Positions 46,001 through 57,900 of a stretch of 64,000 bases of DNA are shown here, piece after piece. The stretch is taken from assembly GCA_905250075.1 (NCBI GenBank), contig CAJNOP010000004.1, positions 434,001 to 498,000 of the forward strand, read 5' to 3'. The notes beneath the pieces are model-generated. The model saw only the letters and a program-made list of their open reading frames with translations. It was not told the origin of the DNA and did not search any database. This DNA comes from Rotaria sp. Silwood1 (taxonomy: Eukaryota; Rotifera; Eurotatoria; Philodinida; Philodinidae). The number at the start of each line of letters is the position of its first letter. Within the stretch, counting starts at the first letter, position 1. The position numbers and the translations under genes were made by a program.

Positions 46001-47348
46001 ATTTTACCATAATCTGGTTGCCAATCTGGTTTTCGAATCTAAATAAAATCAAAAACATAATAAAAAAATTGTTAGCACAATCTCTACAAGATTAGAATGT
46101 GAAATAAGGTCAATCTGCATATATGATAAATTCAAGAATTCTTCAATATATACTTCAATTTAGGATTTTCAACGGTACTGAATGTCCATGATGAAAGATT
46201 TTCTACGTTACAGTGATCTAGAATGATGATTACAATCACCGAGATGACAAACAATACTACAGTCTATGGTCATGAAAAAAGCTGTCAATGGACACTTGAT
46301 AGGCACAGTATAACGACTGTATTTTATTGTACTGTACACAGTTAACAAAGGTCGTCAAATGGTCTAAAAATTAAGTATCTGATCGTTTACCATACTGAGA
46401 AATATGATTGGTATACTCTGTTCACTAAACGGTGAAAAAAACATCTAAAATGGAGGCTTATGGCTGTGCTTATGGACCTTGACAGCTTCAGAAAGAGGAC
46501 CAAATATAAATATCTTAGATTCAATCTTTTCTCATACTATTCTCATAGAGGGCTTTAGTTCCGTGGTACAATCTGAGATAGACAAAGTTGTTCTTGGAGT
46601 TCCTATCACGAGTTATAGGGATTCTAAATTGTTTCCTGTAAATTTACTTTATTATAAAGTGCTTCATATTCTCCATCACGAATTTGAGATAAATCTCGAC
46701 GATATTCTCGTTCTTGTGCTTCACCATACAAATAAACAGGTACACTAAGTTCCATAGCTAAACGATCAGCAAATTCACGTGCTATATCAATACAATCAGC
46801 CATCGTAGCATTTTGTACAGGTACAAATGGCACAACATCCTAAAAGAAGACCAATACCAAAAGAAAATACTTTCATATTTCAAATTTTAAAAAATTATTC
46901 TCGTATGTTAAACAATTCATGAGTAATATTCAATTATCTTTCTTAGGAAATAATTCTATCACCCCCTTACCATTGCACCAATACGAGGATGTTCACCAGT
47001 ATGTTTTGTCATATCAATTAAATTATATGCAGCTCGACCAGCAGCCAGAGCTGCTTCAATTACAGCTTGTGGATGTCCAACAAAGGCTAAAACAAAAAAA
47101 AAAAAAGTTAATTGCATGCAATCATTAATGGTTCTTTTTTTTCTTTACTATAAATTGTTCTATTTGTTGACAAGCCTGGATCAATATCAAGTAAAGCAAC
47201 ACCTTCAACACCTGCAATAGCATGAGCTATTGTATCAATAATCTAAAACAAATAAATTATCTTATAGATCTTAATCAAGTCTATCAATTACCTCTTTTCG
47301 TTGACCTTCGGAAAAATTTGGTACACATTCAATCACTTTTTGCATCAT
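43065..47348 (-). CDS. FTCD: Formimidoyltransferase-cyclodeaminase
   Basis: Eleven exons on the minus strand close in frame to 555 aa (human about 541): 47348-47292, 47242-47149, 47086-46971, 46839-46648, 46038-46008, 45947-45799, 45737-45222, 45153-44999, 43538-43400, 43343-43227 and 43166-43065. FTCD moves the formimino group from formiminoglutamate (histidine breakdown) to tetrahydrofolate and then deaminates it to methenyl-THF. N-terminal formiminotransferase part: [60 protein letters not shown] and [13 protein letters not shown]; linker part: YNINLLGT and [21 protein letters not shown]-terminal cyclodeaminase: [40 protein letters not shown] and [13 protein letters not shown]. Intron 8 holds a hAT element; intron 4 is about 600 nt. 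Both catalytic units look intact. Confidence 0.95.
44065..44477. mobile_element. hAT-type non-autonomous element in FTCD intron 8, 413 bp, perfect 8-bp target duplication
   Basis: Starts CAGTAGCGTAAATAGG; the complement of its right end is CAGGGGCGTAAGTCAC. AATAGACT occurs directly on both sides (44057-44064, 44478-44485). The interior holds four variants of TTACGCCCCCCCTGCTT in direct orientation. Its C-runs are unlike the host sequence. Confidence 0.85.
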
Positions 47349-49408
47349 GTTGATTAGTATAAGTCAATATGAAGAAAAAAAAGAAATTAGGAAAAAGCGT
47401 AGAGCAGCTGATTGTGTTTCTCTTTTTTTTTTTTTTTGAATTTTTTTATTTCCCCCTTTTCTCTTTTTCTGTTGTCGATTAACAAAGTCGTCTGTGAAAT
47501 ATACACAATAGTTTCTTTTACTTTTCTTTCACATCTTACTTTGAATACACAATTGACGAGAAAGGAAGCTGCACACCCGAGAAAGAAGTATACTACGATA
47601 GTTGTCAAGTTGCCTTTCACTTTTTTTCTTCTTTTTTTTTTCTCACTCATTCTCTTTATTTCGCTCACCATCACCACCACCATCATCATCATCATAATCA
47701 TCATTTTGTTCATGAATAAGAACAATATAATAGCGTCAAAGTAAGAACAATCTATTTTTTATCGAAGTAATAAATATAAAAGAAAAAAAAATAAAAGAAA
47801 CAAGAAAAGTAACTGATGACAATTATTGCTTAGAAACGGTTGCCTCTATAAAATTAAGCTATAAGGAAATAAACTCACTCTTTAATTATACATAAAAGAA
47901 AAAAGAAAGGAATAAAATAATAGAAATTGTTTATAGTTTTATTAATTTTAATTTTTTACTATAAATAATATAAATAAAATTTATACATGATAATATGATT
48001 AATGTTTGAAGTAGTTTAATCTCCAACAGCGTACAGAAAAAATTTTTTTTTTCCATTGTATAAGAATTTCAATCAGAATTTATATAATACTTTCTGATTT
48101 CCTTTGTACATAACTCTATTTAAAAAAAAATATTCAATTTCTATTATAAATAAGAAAAATGATGCTTGAATTTCATTTATCGTATTTGTTTTCAATATAA
48201 CAAAAATTAATACCATATAGTATGTTTTTTTTTCTTTTTGTTGAAAAAATATCGAGAGAATATAAAGAATTTCTTTTAATATTCATTATACAACTAAGTT
48301 AAATTGACTAACATTCGTTATCTCAAAAGTAAATCATTAAATTAAAGAATGATCATTTATGCAATTCATATAATTTCAAACAAATATTCATTAATTGTAG
48401 AAGACATAACAATGTTTATATACAAACAAAAAGAAGCATCTTGACATTGTACATATAATAATTTCCTATGGTTTTTAAAAAGTATCTATTGAATACAATT
48501 TAGAATAACATTAGTCATACCATACAACAATGTCAACAAAATAGTAACCTTTTACTTTTCTAATTACATGAATCAACTCAATTCATTGTTGCAAGTTGAG
48601 ACAAGTTGCTTGTCAATTGAAGTGACGCTTCCAGAAAAAAAGCGATCTATTGAGAAAACTAATAAGAGTTCATCTTGAGAAGCTGTCATAGAGTCTGCTT
48701 TCCAGCATTATTGCTTGTAGGTTAGAGAATAAACTGCATTATGAATGTGAGTCATTTTGAATACTACTTCAATGATATATATATGGTTATTCTTGTTTGA
48801 CAAGTTTATCGAATGAAACATAAAAATATTCGAAAAAAATAATTTGTCGTAATTTGGTATTTTGTTCCTACACTGTTTTTCTTTCGCCGTTTACTTTTAA
48901 ATAATTGTAATTGTTTAGAAACCTATTGAATACTTATTATGAAATTAGTTAAATGCAAGATTCAATAACTAATCTGTCAATTTTGCTCAAATGATATATT
49001 AATAAAAATTTCATGTCTTCTTTTTTTTCTATTAACATTCAATATGATTGAATGGTGAACAAAAGAAAAAAAAAAAAACTTGTTCATATTTGCAATTACA
49101 TCAAGACAATTATCTATGAGCAATTATGAAAGCATTCTAAAGTTCGAGTTCGAATATTTCCGAATTTTGTTGACTTATTTTTTAGCATGTCTGCAGACCT
49201 TCAATCCTTGAATCATTTATTGTACTCTATGCCCATCTAGCATAGTCAGTCGATGCATATTGAATTCATTGCTTGCAACAGTCACGTACAAAAATATTTC
49301 GAACATTCTGTTAAAATAATTATTCACAAAAAAACATGATAGATTTGTTTTTTGTTTTTATTCTTTACATAAACAACATATCGAACAAATCAATAAGAGT
49401 AAATAAAA
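47349..49408. other. Intergenic between FTCD (5' side) and TEX9 (3' side)
   Basis: Homopyrimidine/poly-T runs at about 47421-47450 and 47620-47645 and a CAT microsatellite (about 47672-47705) lie just upstream of the FTCD start, possibly in its promoter or leader. The rest is AT-rich with no exon or clear element. Confidence 0.4.
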
Positions 49409-52400
49409 TTATGAAGTGTTCCATTCAATTGCTTTACAAAATTCTTCTTCAGCGAATTGAAGCATTTTTGATGCTTCGAGATGAAGCTAAAATAAAGAAA
49501 TAATAAATAGAAAACAAAAACAAATAATTCTTTTTTTTTTTTGTTAAAAACCTTTTGTTTTTTAAGTATATCAATTAATTTCAATTGTCTTTTAAAAGCA
49601 TTCATTAATTCTAATCGTTGTTTTTCTAATCGACGATTTTCATTTGTTAATTGTTCAATTTTTTTTTTATCTTGTTCATTAATATCTTTTGTTGTTTGTT
49701 GCATTTTATTTAATTGTTGTTTATATCTTTCAGCTTCTTCTAAAGCACGATTTAATTTTGTATCAGTTTGTGTTTGATCTTGTTGTTGTTTTTTTGTGTG
49801 ACGTTTTGTTTGTTCATATTCTTTTTTTATAGAATTAAGTTCAACTTCAGTTGTATCAAGTTTAGATTTTGTATCGCTACTTAATTTTTTATATTTTTCT
49901 AATTGATCTTGTAATGTTGTTATAACACGATTAAGACGTGTTCGATCATCATCAGATTCTTTTACTTTTAAATTTATACGTTCATTTTCTTCTTCCTAAA
50001 AACAATAATTCAAAATCAGGATGGTCTCGTGCTCTTCACTATTTCATGATTTAGAACTTCTTTGAAGAATATTGAAGGAAACGCTTTCACAAGGCAAAAT
50101 ACGGAAGAGGCCTGCAGCATGTCCATGTATAAGCAGTGGCGCGATTAATTGTGAAATCGTTTTGGGAATCTTTGGTCGATTTACATTGAACTAATCTTAT
50201 GTATATGACAATATCAAGTCTAATGGACTGTCAACTAGGTAGTTTCAATAACTAGAACTTACGAGGAAACATTCCCAACTGTCACATCGCTTTTGAGTCA
50301 GACGTATGGGCATCGTGTAGGCCCTAATGATCTATGAATCCTCTGAAAAAAGTTTGTGCCGTTAGCTTCTTACTGCTGAGATATAGCATTTTTGCTGTAT
50401 GATTAAGAAAAAGTCGTGGTCCCCCTCAGTAACACTAGGAAAAGTGAGTTTTGAGTTTCCATCTGAAACTTTGTCTGTAGACAGATCTCAATGAGAATAG
50501 TTTCTTGTGAAGGTTTCAGATCTTTTGGTTGTTCCTAGTCTGAAATAAGAACATCGGATCTGCTCGTGTATATGAGCAATTTTACTATAGCTGTAAATTA
50601 GGATAGGAACAACGAACAGAACTGAAACTTTCACAATAAGGTATTCTCATTGAGACCTATATTTGTGCAAAGTTTCAAATCGAAATTCAGTTTTCTCAGT
50701 GTTCCTGAGGGAGACCACGACTATTTTTTTTTAAACATACAGTAAAAATGCAGTATCTCAGTAGTAACAAGCTAGTGGCACGAACTTTTTTCAGAGAATT
50801 CATAGATCGTTAGGGTCTACATAATGCGCATACGTTCGACTTAAAAGCGATGTGACAGTTGAGAATGCTCCCTCGTTAGTCTCAGAGATGTTACTATAAA
50901 TTTTAATATGTATTTCAATATTCAATATTGAGAATGAGAAGTCAATAAAAGATGATAGTAAAATTAGAGAGTATTTAGACTTTCATTTTCGAAAATTTCT
51001 TTCGATTTTTCTATAAAAACTGTTAGCATAAATTCTGAATAGCAAGATCGTTTTTATAGATACATTGCTTTACCAGTCTTTTATTCAAAGAAATAGTTCA
51101 TATATTATAATGAAATGTTATTAATATACGATTTCTGATCTTATCTAAACAACGTCTGTCATGATCTGTGAGGATCTAAATTTTTATTCCTACATTTCAA
51201 ACATTCATTAAGGGCGATCAGTCCATTCTGTGATCTTTTTCTCTTAAAAAATTTCGACATACTGAATAAAACTTAATATAATTAGTTTTGATTGCATTTC
51301 ATTTTGTTTTGTTTTTTTTGTTGAAAAACATAAATTTAATTTTTTTTGTAACTTACACGTTTAACACATTCTGTATGCGTTCGTTCAAGTTCTTCTTGCA
51401 TAACACGAAGACGTGCTTTAAGAAAACGAATTTTAGCCTCTGAAAAAAATAGCAAAGAAAAATTTATTAAAAATTATCTTTTTTTTTCATTAATTAAAAC
51501 TTTACCAGAACCCATATCTTTTGCAGCACCTGGAAAAATATCATCATCATCATTATCAATAACATTTGTATTGACACTAATTTTTGTACGATTAATTTTT
51601 GTTTCAATGTCAGCAACTGTCCTATCAAATGTACTTCGAGCTTGATCTTGTAAAAAAGTACGATCAATGGATTGATCATATCGATTATCATCAACAATAG
51701 CAACTTCATCTCCAATTTTTGGACGAAATTTTCTAAAAAAAAATAAAAAACTAATAAATAAAAATTCATTTAAATTTAACTTACGTAATAGATGGTTTTC
51801 TATTTCTTGTTGATAAATTTTCTTGTTGTTGTGTTGGTGATGAATTTTTCTAGAAAAGAAAAAAAAAGAAAAAGATAATATCAAATTAGGTTTTTATTTA
51901 TTTTAATTTTAATTATAAATTTAAATTCTTACTTTAAGATCTTTTGGTTTCAATGAAGCAGCTTGCAAATCTCTACATATAAAATTTTTATAAGATAAGA
52001 GTCATATAAATGAAAATTTTTATTTTCTAACCCGTATAATTGATCATCTGTATCAACTTGATCAAGTAAACTATAAGTTCGATCATTATTATCTGTTGAA
52101 ATGAATCGATTTTGATTTCTCTATAAAAACCAAAAAAAACAAGCAATGAATTATTAAAAAAAAAACAATAATTTTATTTAATTAATACTTACTAATACTT
52201 GTTCAGCTTCTTCAACAAGTGCTTGTGTTTTTGCTTCAAGTTGTGCATTTAATCGTCTAATTAATTAATAAATATGATTCTATTGATTTTTCTTTACTTC
52301 TACTTACTTATATTCTTCTTCTTGATCTGTATAATCAGTTTGTTGTTTTGGTGTTCGTGTACTTGGTCTTGCTACGGTTGTAGTATTTTGTACTGTTGTA

Positions 52401-52423
52401 CGACTTGATGATTTAGCACTCAT
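49409..52423 (-). CDS. TEX9: TEX9 homologue, coiled-coil protein
   Basis: Nine exons on the minus strand close in frame to 401 aa, close to the vertebrate length: 52423-52308, 52256-52193, 52120-52032, 51972-51933, 51849-51785, 51732-51506, 51439-51357, 49995-49552 and 49486-49409. The ends are diagnostic: N-terminal DQEEEYKRLNAQLEAKTQAL and C-terminal AFKRQLKLIDILKKQKLHLE followed by EEEFCKAIEWNTS. The middle is acidic and disordered (VIDNDDDDIFPGAAKDM); the last 200 residues are a long coiled coil beginning AKIRFLKARLRVMQEELERT. In vertebrates TEX9 is enriched in testis and ciliated cells and is linked to centrosome/cilium structures; a similar role is inferred only. Intron 7 (1.36 kb) holds a foldback element. 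Confidence 0.92.
50271..50876. mobile_element. Foldback element in TEX9 intron 7, about 606 bp
   Basis: The left end ACGAGGAAACATTCCCAACT followed by GTCACATCGC is mirrored at the right by GCGATGTGACAGTTGAGAAT. Inverted similarity extends over roughly 280 bp per arm (for example GTCGTGGTCCCCCTCAGTAA against GTTCCTGAGGGAGACCACGA), so the element is almost all arm. I see no clean target duplication. A diverged piece of the same family lies near 53345-53470. Confidence 0.7.
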
Positions 52424-52801
52424 CTTTAAATAGAAAAAAAAAAAAGAAATGTGTGTATTTATAAAAAAAATCTCAATCATGAATTGTGTTCGAAAAACAA
52501 AAAACATATGTAGATAAGAATAACTTAATACTATAAAAAAGAAAAAGAAATCGTAACTAAAGTAAAAAAATGCTGTGAAATAAAAAAAAAATCATGTATT
52601 TTTTCATATCTTTTTGTTTTTTTTTTCTTTCTTTGTTTACATATATAACAAATTGAATTATTCAGTATTTCTTTTTATAACAGAATAAATATGCACAAAG
52701 ATGTCATCAAGTGAAGAATCAAATAATAATAATTAAAAAACAGAAAATAGTTTTTTTTTTCTTTTGATCATTTAGTGGAGGAGAATTTTAATCTTTAGGA
52801 A
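52424..52801. other. Intergenic between TEX9 start and kinase stop
   Basis: 378 bp, AT-rich. It must hold the TEX9 promoter and the 3' end of the kinase gene; an AATAAATATG word on the plus strand is not in the right orientation for the latter. Confidence 0.4.
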
Positions 52802-54897
52802 TTAACGATCATGATGACGGGACTTTGTACTTGGTAAACGAATTGATTGTTGACGTTGATAAGATGTTGGCATTATAGCATTTGCAACATGTAATATAGC
52901 TGTTCGAGCATAAGGATATACACCAAAAATATTATTACTTGATTGTTGTCTCTGAAAGAAAAAACAAGAACAAAGAAATATATTAGAATAAATATTTCTC
53001 TCATGAATGAATTCCAAAAATGGATTAATCGTTGTTATGTTGGAACTATTTTCAGCATGCAAATCCTAATGGATTATGCATATTCTGAAAAGAATTTGTT
53101 GTACTCTTAAACTTATTAATGCAGTGCAACTATAGTTTTACGACATTTTTTCAATGCTATGTCGTGAATCATCTAAGAAGCACTCAGAAAACGGATTTTC
53201 GAATTTCAAATTTAAACTTAACATCGAAACAAATCTTAAAAAGAATAGTTAATTATGCATGTCAGGTCATTCGCTCTATTCTTCGCCTAGAATAAGACCA
53301 CCCAATTTAAGAGTGCATATGATCGATGTAAAAGACTTACTTTTGCCATAGTTATATCTTAGGATAGTAACAATGAAAATATCTAAATCTTTCACCATAA
53401 ACAATTCTCGTCAAGATTTGTTTTGATATAAAGTTCCAAATCGAAATTCAAAAATCAGTTTTCCTGGTATTATGGAACTGAACTTTCTTTGAAAGTATTC
53501 ATAACCCATTAGAAACTATAAGATTTACATGATTCATTTTCGAAATTAATTAATCAGTTAAAGACCTTCTCTCAATATCGAAGTGCTCAAAGTTTATTGT
53601 CATGGCTTAATTTTTTTTTAACGACTCGTGATTTAATGCTAAGCAAACAAATTAGATCAATAACACTGCAAAGTTTCAACATGTCCCAATTTCATAAATG
53701 AAACACAGTTTGTTAATGTTTTCCTTGTAATTTGAAACTAAAGAAAAACAGAATACATAGCAATTTTGTAGCACTTGAAAAGTCCTAACGTTTGACTATT
53801 CTAGGAAAATTTTTTGTATTTATACCTCTCACATAAACGTATTTTTCTTCAAAACAAAAAACTAATGCATCAAAGTGAAATGTCAGAAATTGAATAAAGC
53901 CTAATATATTCGGATACATTGCTCAAAATAAACAAAAATGAGCTGTGTTTTCAACTAGTATAATAAACGTAGACATATTGAAATAGCATAGTATTATATG
54001 TCTGATTTTACCGGCTTAATGTTTAGTGTAGCAAAACTTGTGATACCTTCTTATGCAGAATCACATTATTTTAAAATAACAATATTAAGACATTAAATTA
54101 GGAAAGACCACTGGCAGATCCACCTGTTCGGCGAACCGACCATCGCCACCCCCCTGAGAATTTTTTTTTCGTTTTTTCTCAGTAGAAATGAACATAAAGG
54201 CAGTTAAGTTGCCTCGAACAGGCTTTGAAAACCAGTTTTCGACCATGATCGCCACCCCCTCATTGATTTTCTGGATCCGCCACTGGGAAAGACATTCATT
54301 CTGTCGCACACATTAGATTTTTTTTTATTTACTCGATTTGATTCTATTGGTGTTTTTGGTAACGTTGTTGTATTTTGTTTTACTAATGATTTAGCCGATT
54401 TGATTAGATCATAAGATGATTCCTTTTATTATATTTATATAAAGATAATAATAAATTAAATAAATTAAATGATAACTTACTCGTTGAGGTGCCATAACAA
54501 TTTTACTTACATGAGCATAATCACTTTTTGTAGGTGAATACTATGTAAAATAAATCAAATAAAATTATGAGAATAATATAAATAAATATAAACTCACACA
54601 TGGACGACTAAAAGAAGAATTATTTCCATTAGAATTTACTAAATAATTATCACTGCCATATGCTGACTTTCTTTGTTCTGAATTCCTATAGAAGAAAATT
54701 AATTTAGTTGTTTGATTTTTTTGGTAATATATTTTATTCATATATGTATAAAAAAAAGCTAAATGTTTTTTTAATTTTAACATAGAATCGTTCAAAGAAA
54801 TGCAATATTTAATTACTCTTATACTATGATTTCCTATAAATAAAAGTCAAGTTTTAATTTCTTAGCATTTATACCATGCATGTTTATTATTATTATT

Positions 54898-54929
<32 letters not shown>

Positions 54930-57900
54930 CAATACTACGACTAGTCGAATAGGTTGTTGAAACTAAATATAAATATAATATTAATGGTATTGAAAACATT
55001 ATAATCAATGATTAACTTGTTGTATCAACATCAGCTTGATCCATCGGATCAGATGATATCTGATGATGCTGAAAAAAAAAATTAAGACAAATATTATAAA
55101 AACAATAATCAATTTGATCTAACTGTAATAATATTTTGTCTTGAAGGTGTTCGTTGAAGAACAGGTGTTGTTTCTATAGATGGTGGATGACAATCAATTG
55201 TTCGACTACGAACTAAATCTCGTGTCTACAAAAAAGTCAATATTTCAATAATATTTGACCTCTCTCAAGAATCTAATTATAACAGGCTATATGAAATAAT
55301 AATGAAATTTTGTATAGGTGTTTGATTTTTCGAAATACATTAATAACAAAAAAAAAGAAAGACTTCACGTCTCCATATGTAACCGTTCGGTAGATTTTCA
55401 ATAATCAAGCTATGGACTTCGGATTGCTCCTATTTGAAAGAGAATTCCACATCAGTTCGAATGAGGAAAAAGGCTTTTTTTAAATTTTTATTCTATTCTG
55501 GTTTTCAGATCATTGAAACTCTAAAAATCTGATATTTTTAAGCATAGTTTTCTCGAAAACTTAGTGTTCATGTAAAATTGACAATTAAATAGAAAAATCC
55601 TTGTTCTCAACTAAAGAACTATGCATATATTTATTAATTAAAAAGGCAATCAAATTTCTCTACAATGAAGTATATTGAAATAAACGCAAAAAAGAAGTTT
55701 TTCTTTTCTTTATATAATCTTCCTACTATGGTTTAAAATATAGATGAAGTATATATACATTAGATTGTCTTCATATCGGTATATTTGAAGAGATGATCTA
55801 CATTCACTCTCTCATATCATTGTAGATCTCGAAAATATGTCTCAACAATGCACAAGATCTGATTATCTCTGAAAAATATTTATTTATTTTGCAGATCTAA
55901 TTCTACAAAAAAAAAATAAATAAAAGAATATTCTGATAATAAAATATATTAACCTTAGATCTTGATTGTTGTAAATCATTATTTGATTCATCTCTTTGTT
56001 GTGATTGAGATTGTTTTACTGATGTTAATAATAAATTATTATTATTCATTTGAGAACCATAGACATTAGTATTAAGACTAGGTACAATAGCCATTGATGA
56101 ACGATAGATGTTAGATTCAGATATTTGTTGATTATTTGAAAATGTTTGATATGGATGATGCCAACGATTTTCAACTGTATCTAATGTAAATCGTTTAAGT
56201 TTTTTACTCATATCTTTTGAAGATTTTTGAAAAAGATTTGTTGTATTATGTTGATTATTAGTATGATGTTGTTTAGGTCTTAATAAAACTCCATTTGATG
56301 CACATCTTAATGATGGAGATGTTGGTTGTGGTGGTAAAGGTTGTTGTTGTTGTTGCTGTTGTTGTTCACGTAATGATTGTTGTCGACTTAATGGTGGTGG
56401 AGTTGCTTGACGATTTTTAATATATTTTCGTCTTAGACGACTATGATGTGAAAGAATACTATTTGGATCATCATCATCATCACTTGTATTATTTGAACTA
56501 ATAGGACTAACAGCAGTTATTTGAATTCGTTCATCACTTGATGATGATTGATTTCTTGATTGTGCTCGTGCAAATTTCGATTGATGACGTTGAAGATGAG
56601 AATTTGTTGATCGATCAGTCATTTGTGTATTACTACGATATTTTTGTTGATGTTGAATAAGAGTAGATGATCCAGCAAATGATGTATCTGTTAAATTATC
56701 AATACCATTATGAACAGGTAATGTTGGAGATCGACGACGAATTTGAATTTCACCATTTTCATCATACCTTTTTTCATGAAGAAAAAAAAAATATATATAT
56801 ATAATGAAATTTCAATAAAAAAAATTATGTTTTTTTTTTTACTCTACCATCTACTTAAACGACTATCAACAAGTGGCATAGCAAAATGTACTATTTCATT
56901 ATGATGATCATGTTGTCCTTGAGATGTACTTAATGAACCGAGAACAGTTTTTCTAAGAAAAAAAATATATATAAATAACAAAATTAATTTGTTGATTTTT
57001 TTTTTTTTTCGTTTATGGTTTTATATATACGGTCGATTTTGTTGTCGTTGTAAACGTTTTTGTTGTTGTTGTTTTTGATTTTGATTTAAATAAACAAATG
57101 CTTCATGTTGAATACATGCTTCAGCTGTTAAACGATCCGCAGCATATAAACGTAAGGTTCCCTATGACAAAAAAACCAAGATTATATAATCTATTTAATA
57201 AATTTTTTTATGAAATATTTTACTTTAAATAAATGCATTATATCAGGTGGAAATATATGACCATAACGTCGTTCTAAAGTTTCCAAATGATGAATAGGAG
57301 GAAACTAATATAAAAATTCATTTAATTGAAATATTTTAATACAAACAAAAAAAAAAATTTTTTTCTAATACTTTTAATCCATCAAATTTTGGATTTGTTT
57401 TTATTGCTTCATTATATTTAGATGGTAAGGGTCCTAGACATTTTTGAATACGATACAATTGATCAATATCACTTTCGCCCGCTAAAAATTTTATTTGAAT
57501 AAAAAAATAAAAATTTTTAATATAAATAAGATTTATAATTACCAAATAGTGCTTGACCAGTAGTAAGTTCTGCCATGATACCTTGAAGAAAAGAAAGTTC
57601 TTGTTTTTTTTTTTTGTTTTCAACATCAATAAAATCAATAACATACATCCACATGCCCAAATATCAACAGGTTTTCCATATGGTGAACTAAATATTGGTA
57701 TAAGATAGTTTTTATTTCTTTTTTTAAAGTATCAACATTTGAAAATTTTAATAATCTGATATGAAAATATGAGCTTCCTTTCTTTTCTATAAAGATTATG
57801 AATACATTGTAATATTTTTTTAGGACATTTGAGAGTGTAATGATATTTAACAAATAATTTTTTTTTTTACATATTATACTCTATGTAACTATTTCATATA

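Noticed and set aside
47387..47744. Frames of about 110 residues on both strands
   Set aside because: They arise from poly-T and CAT microsatellite runs upstream of FTCD.
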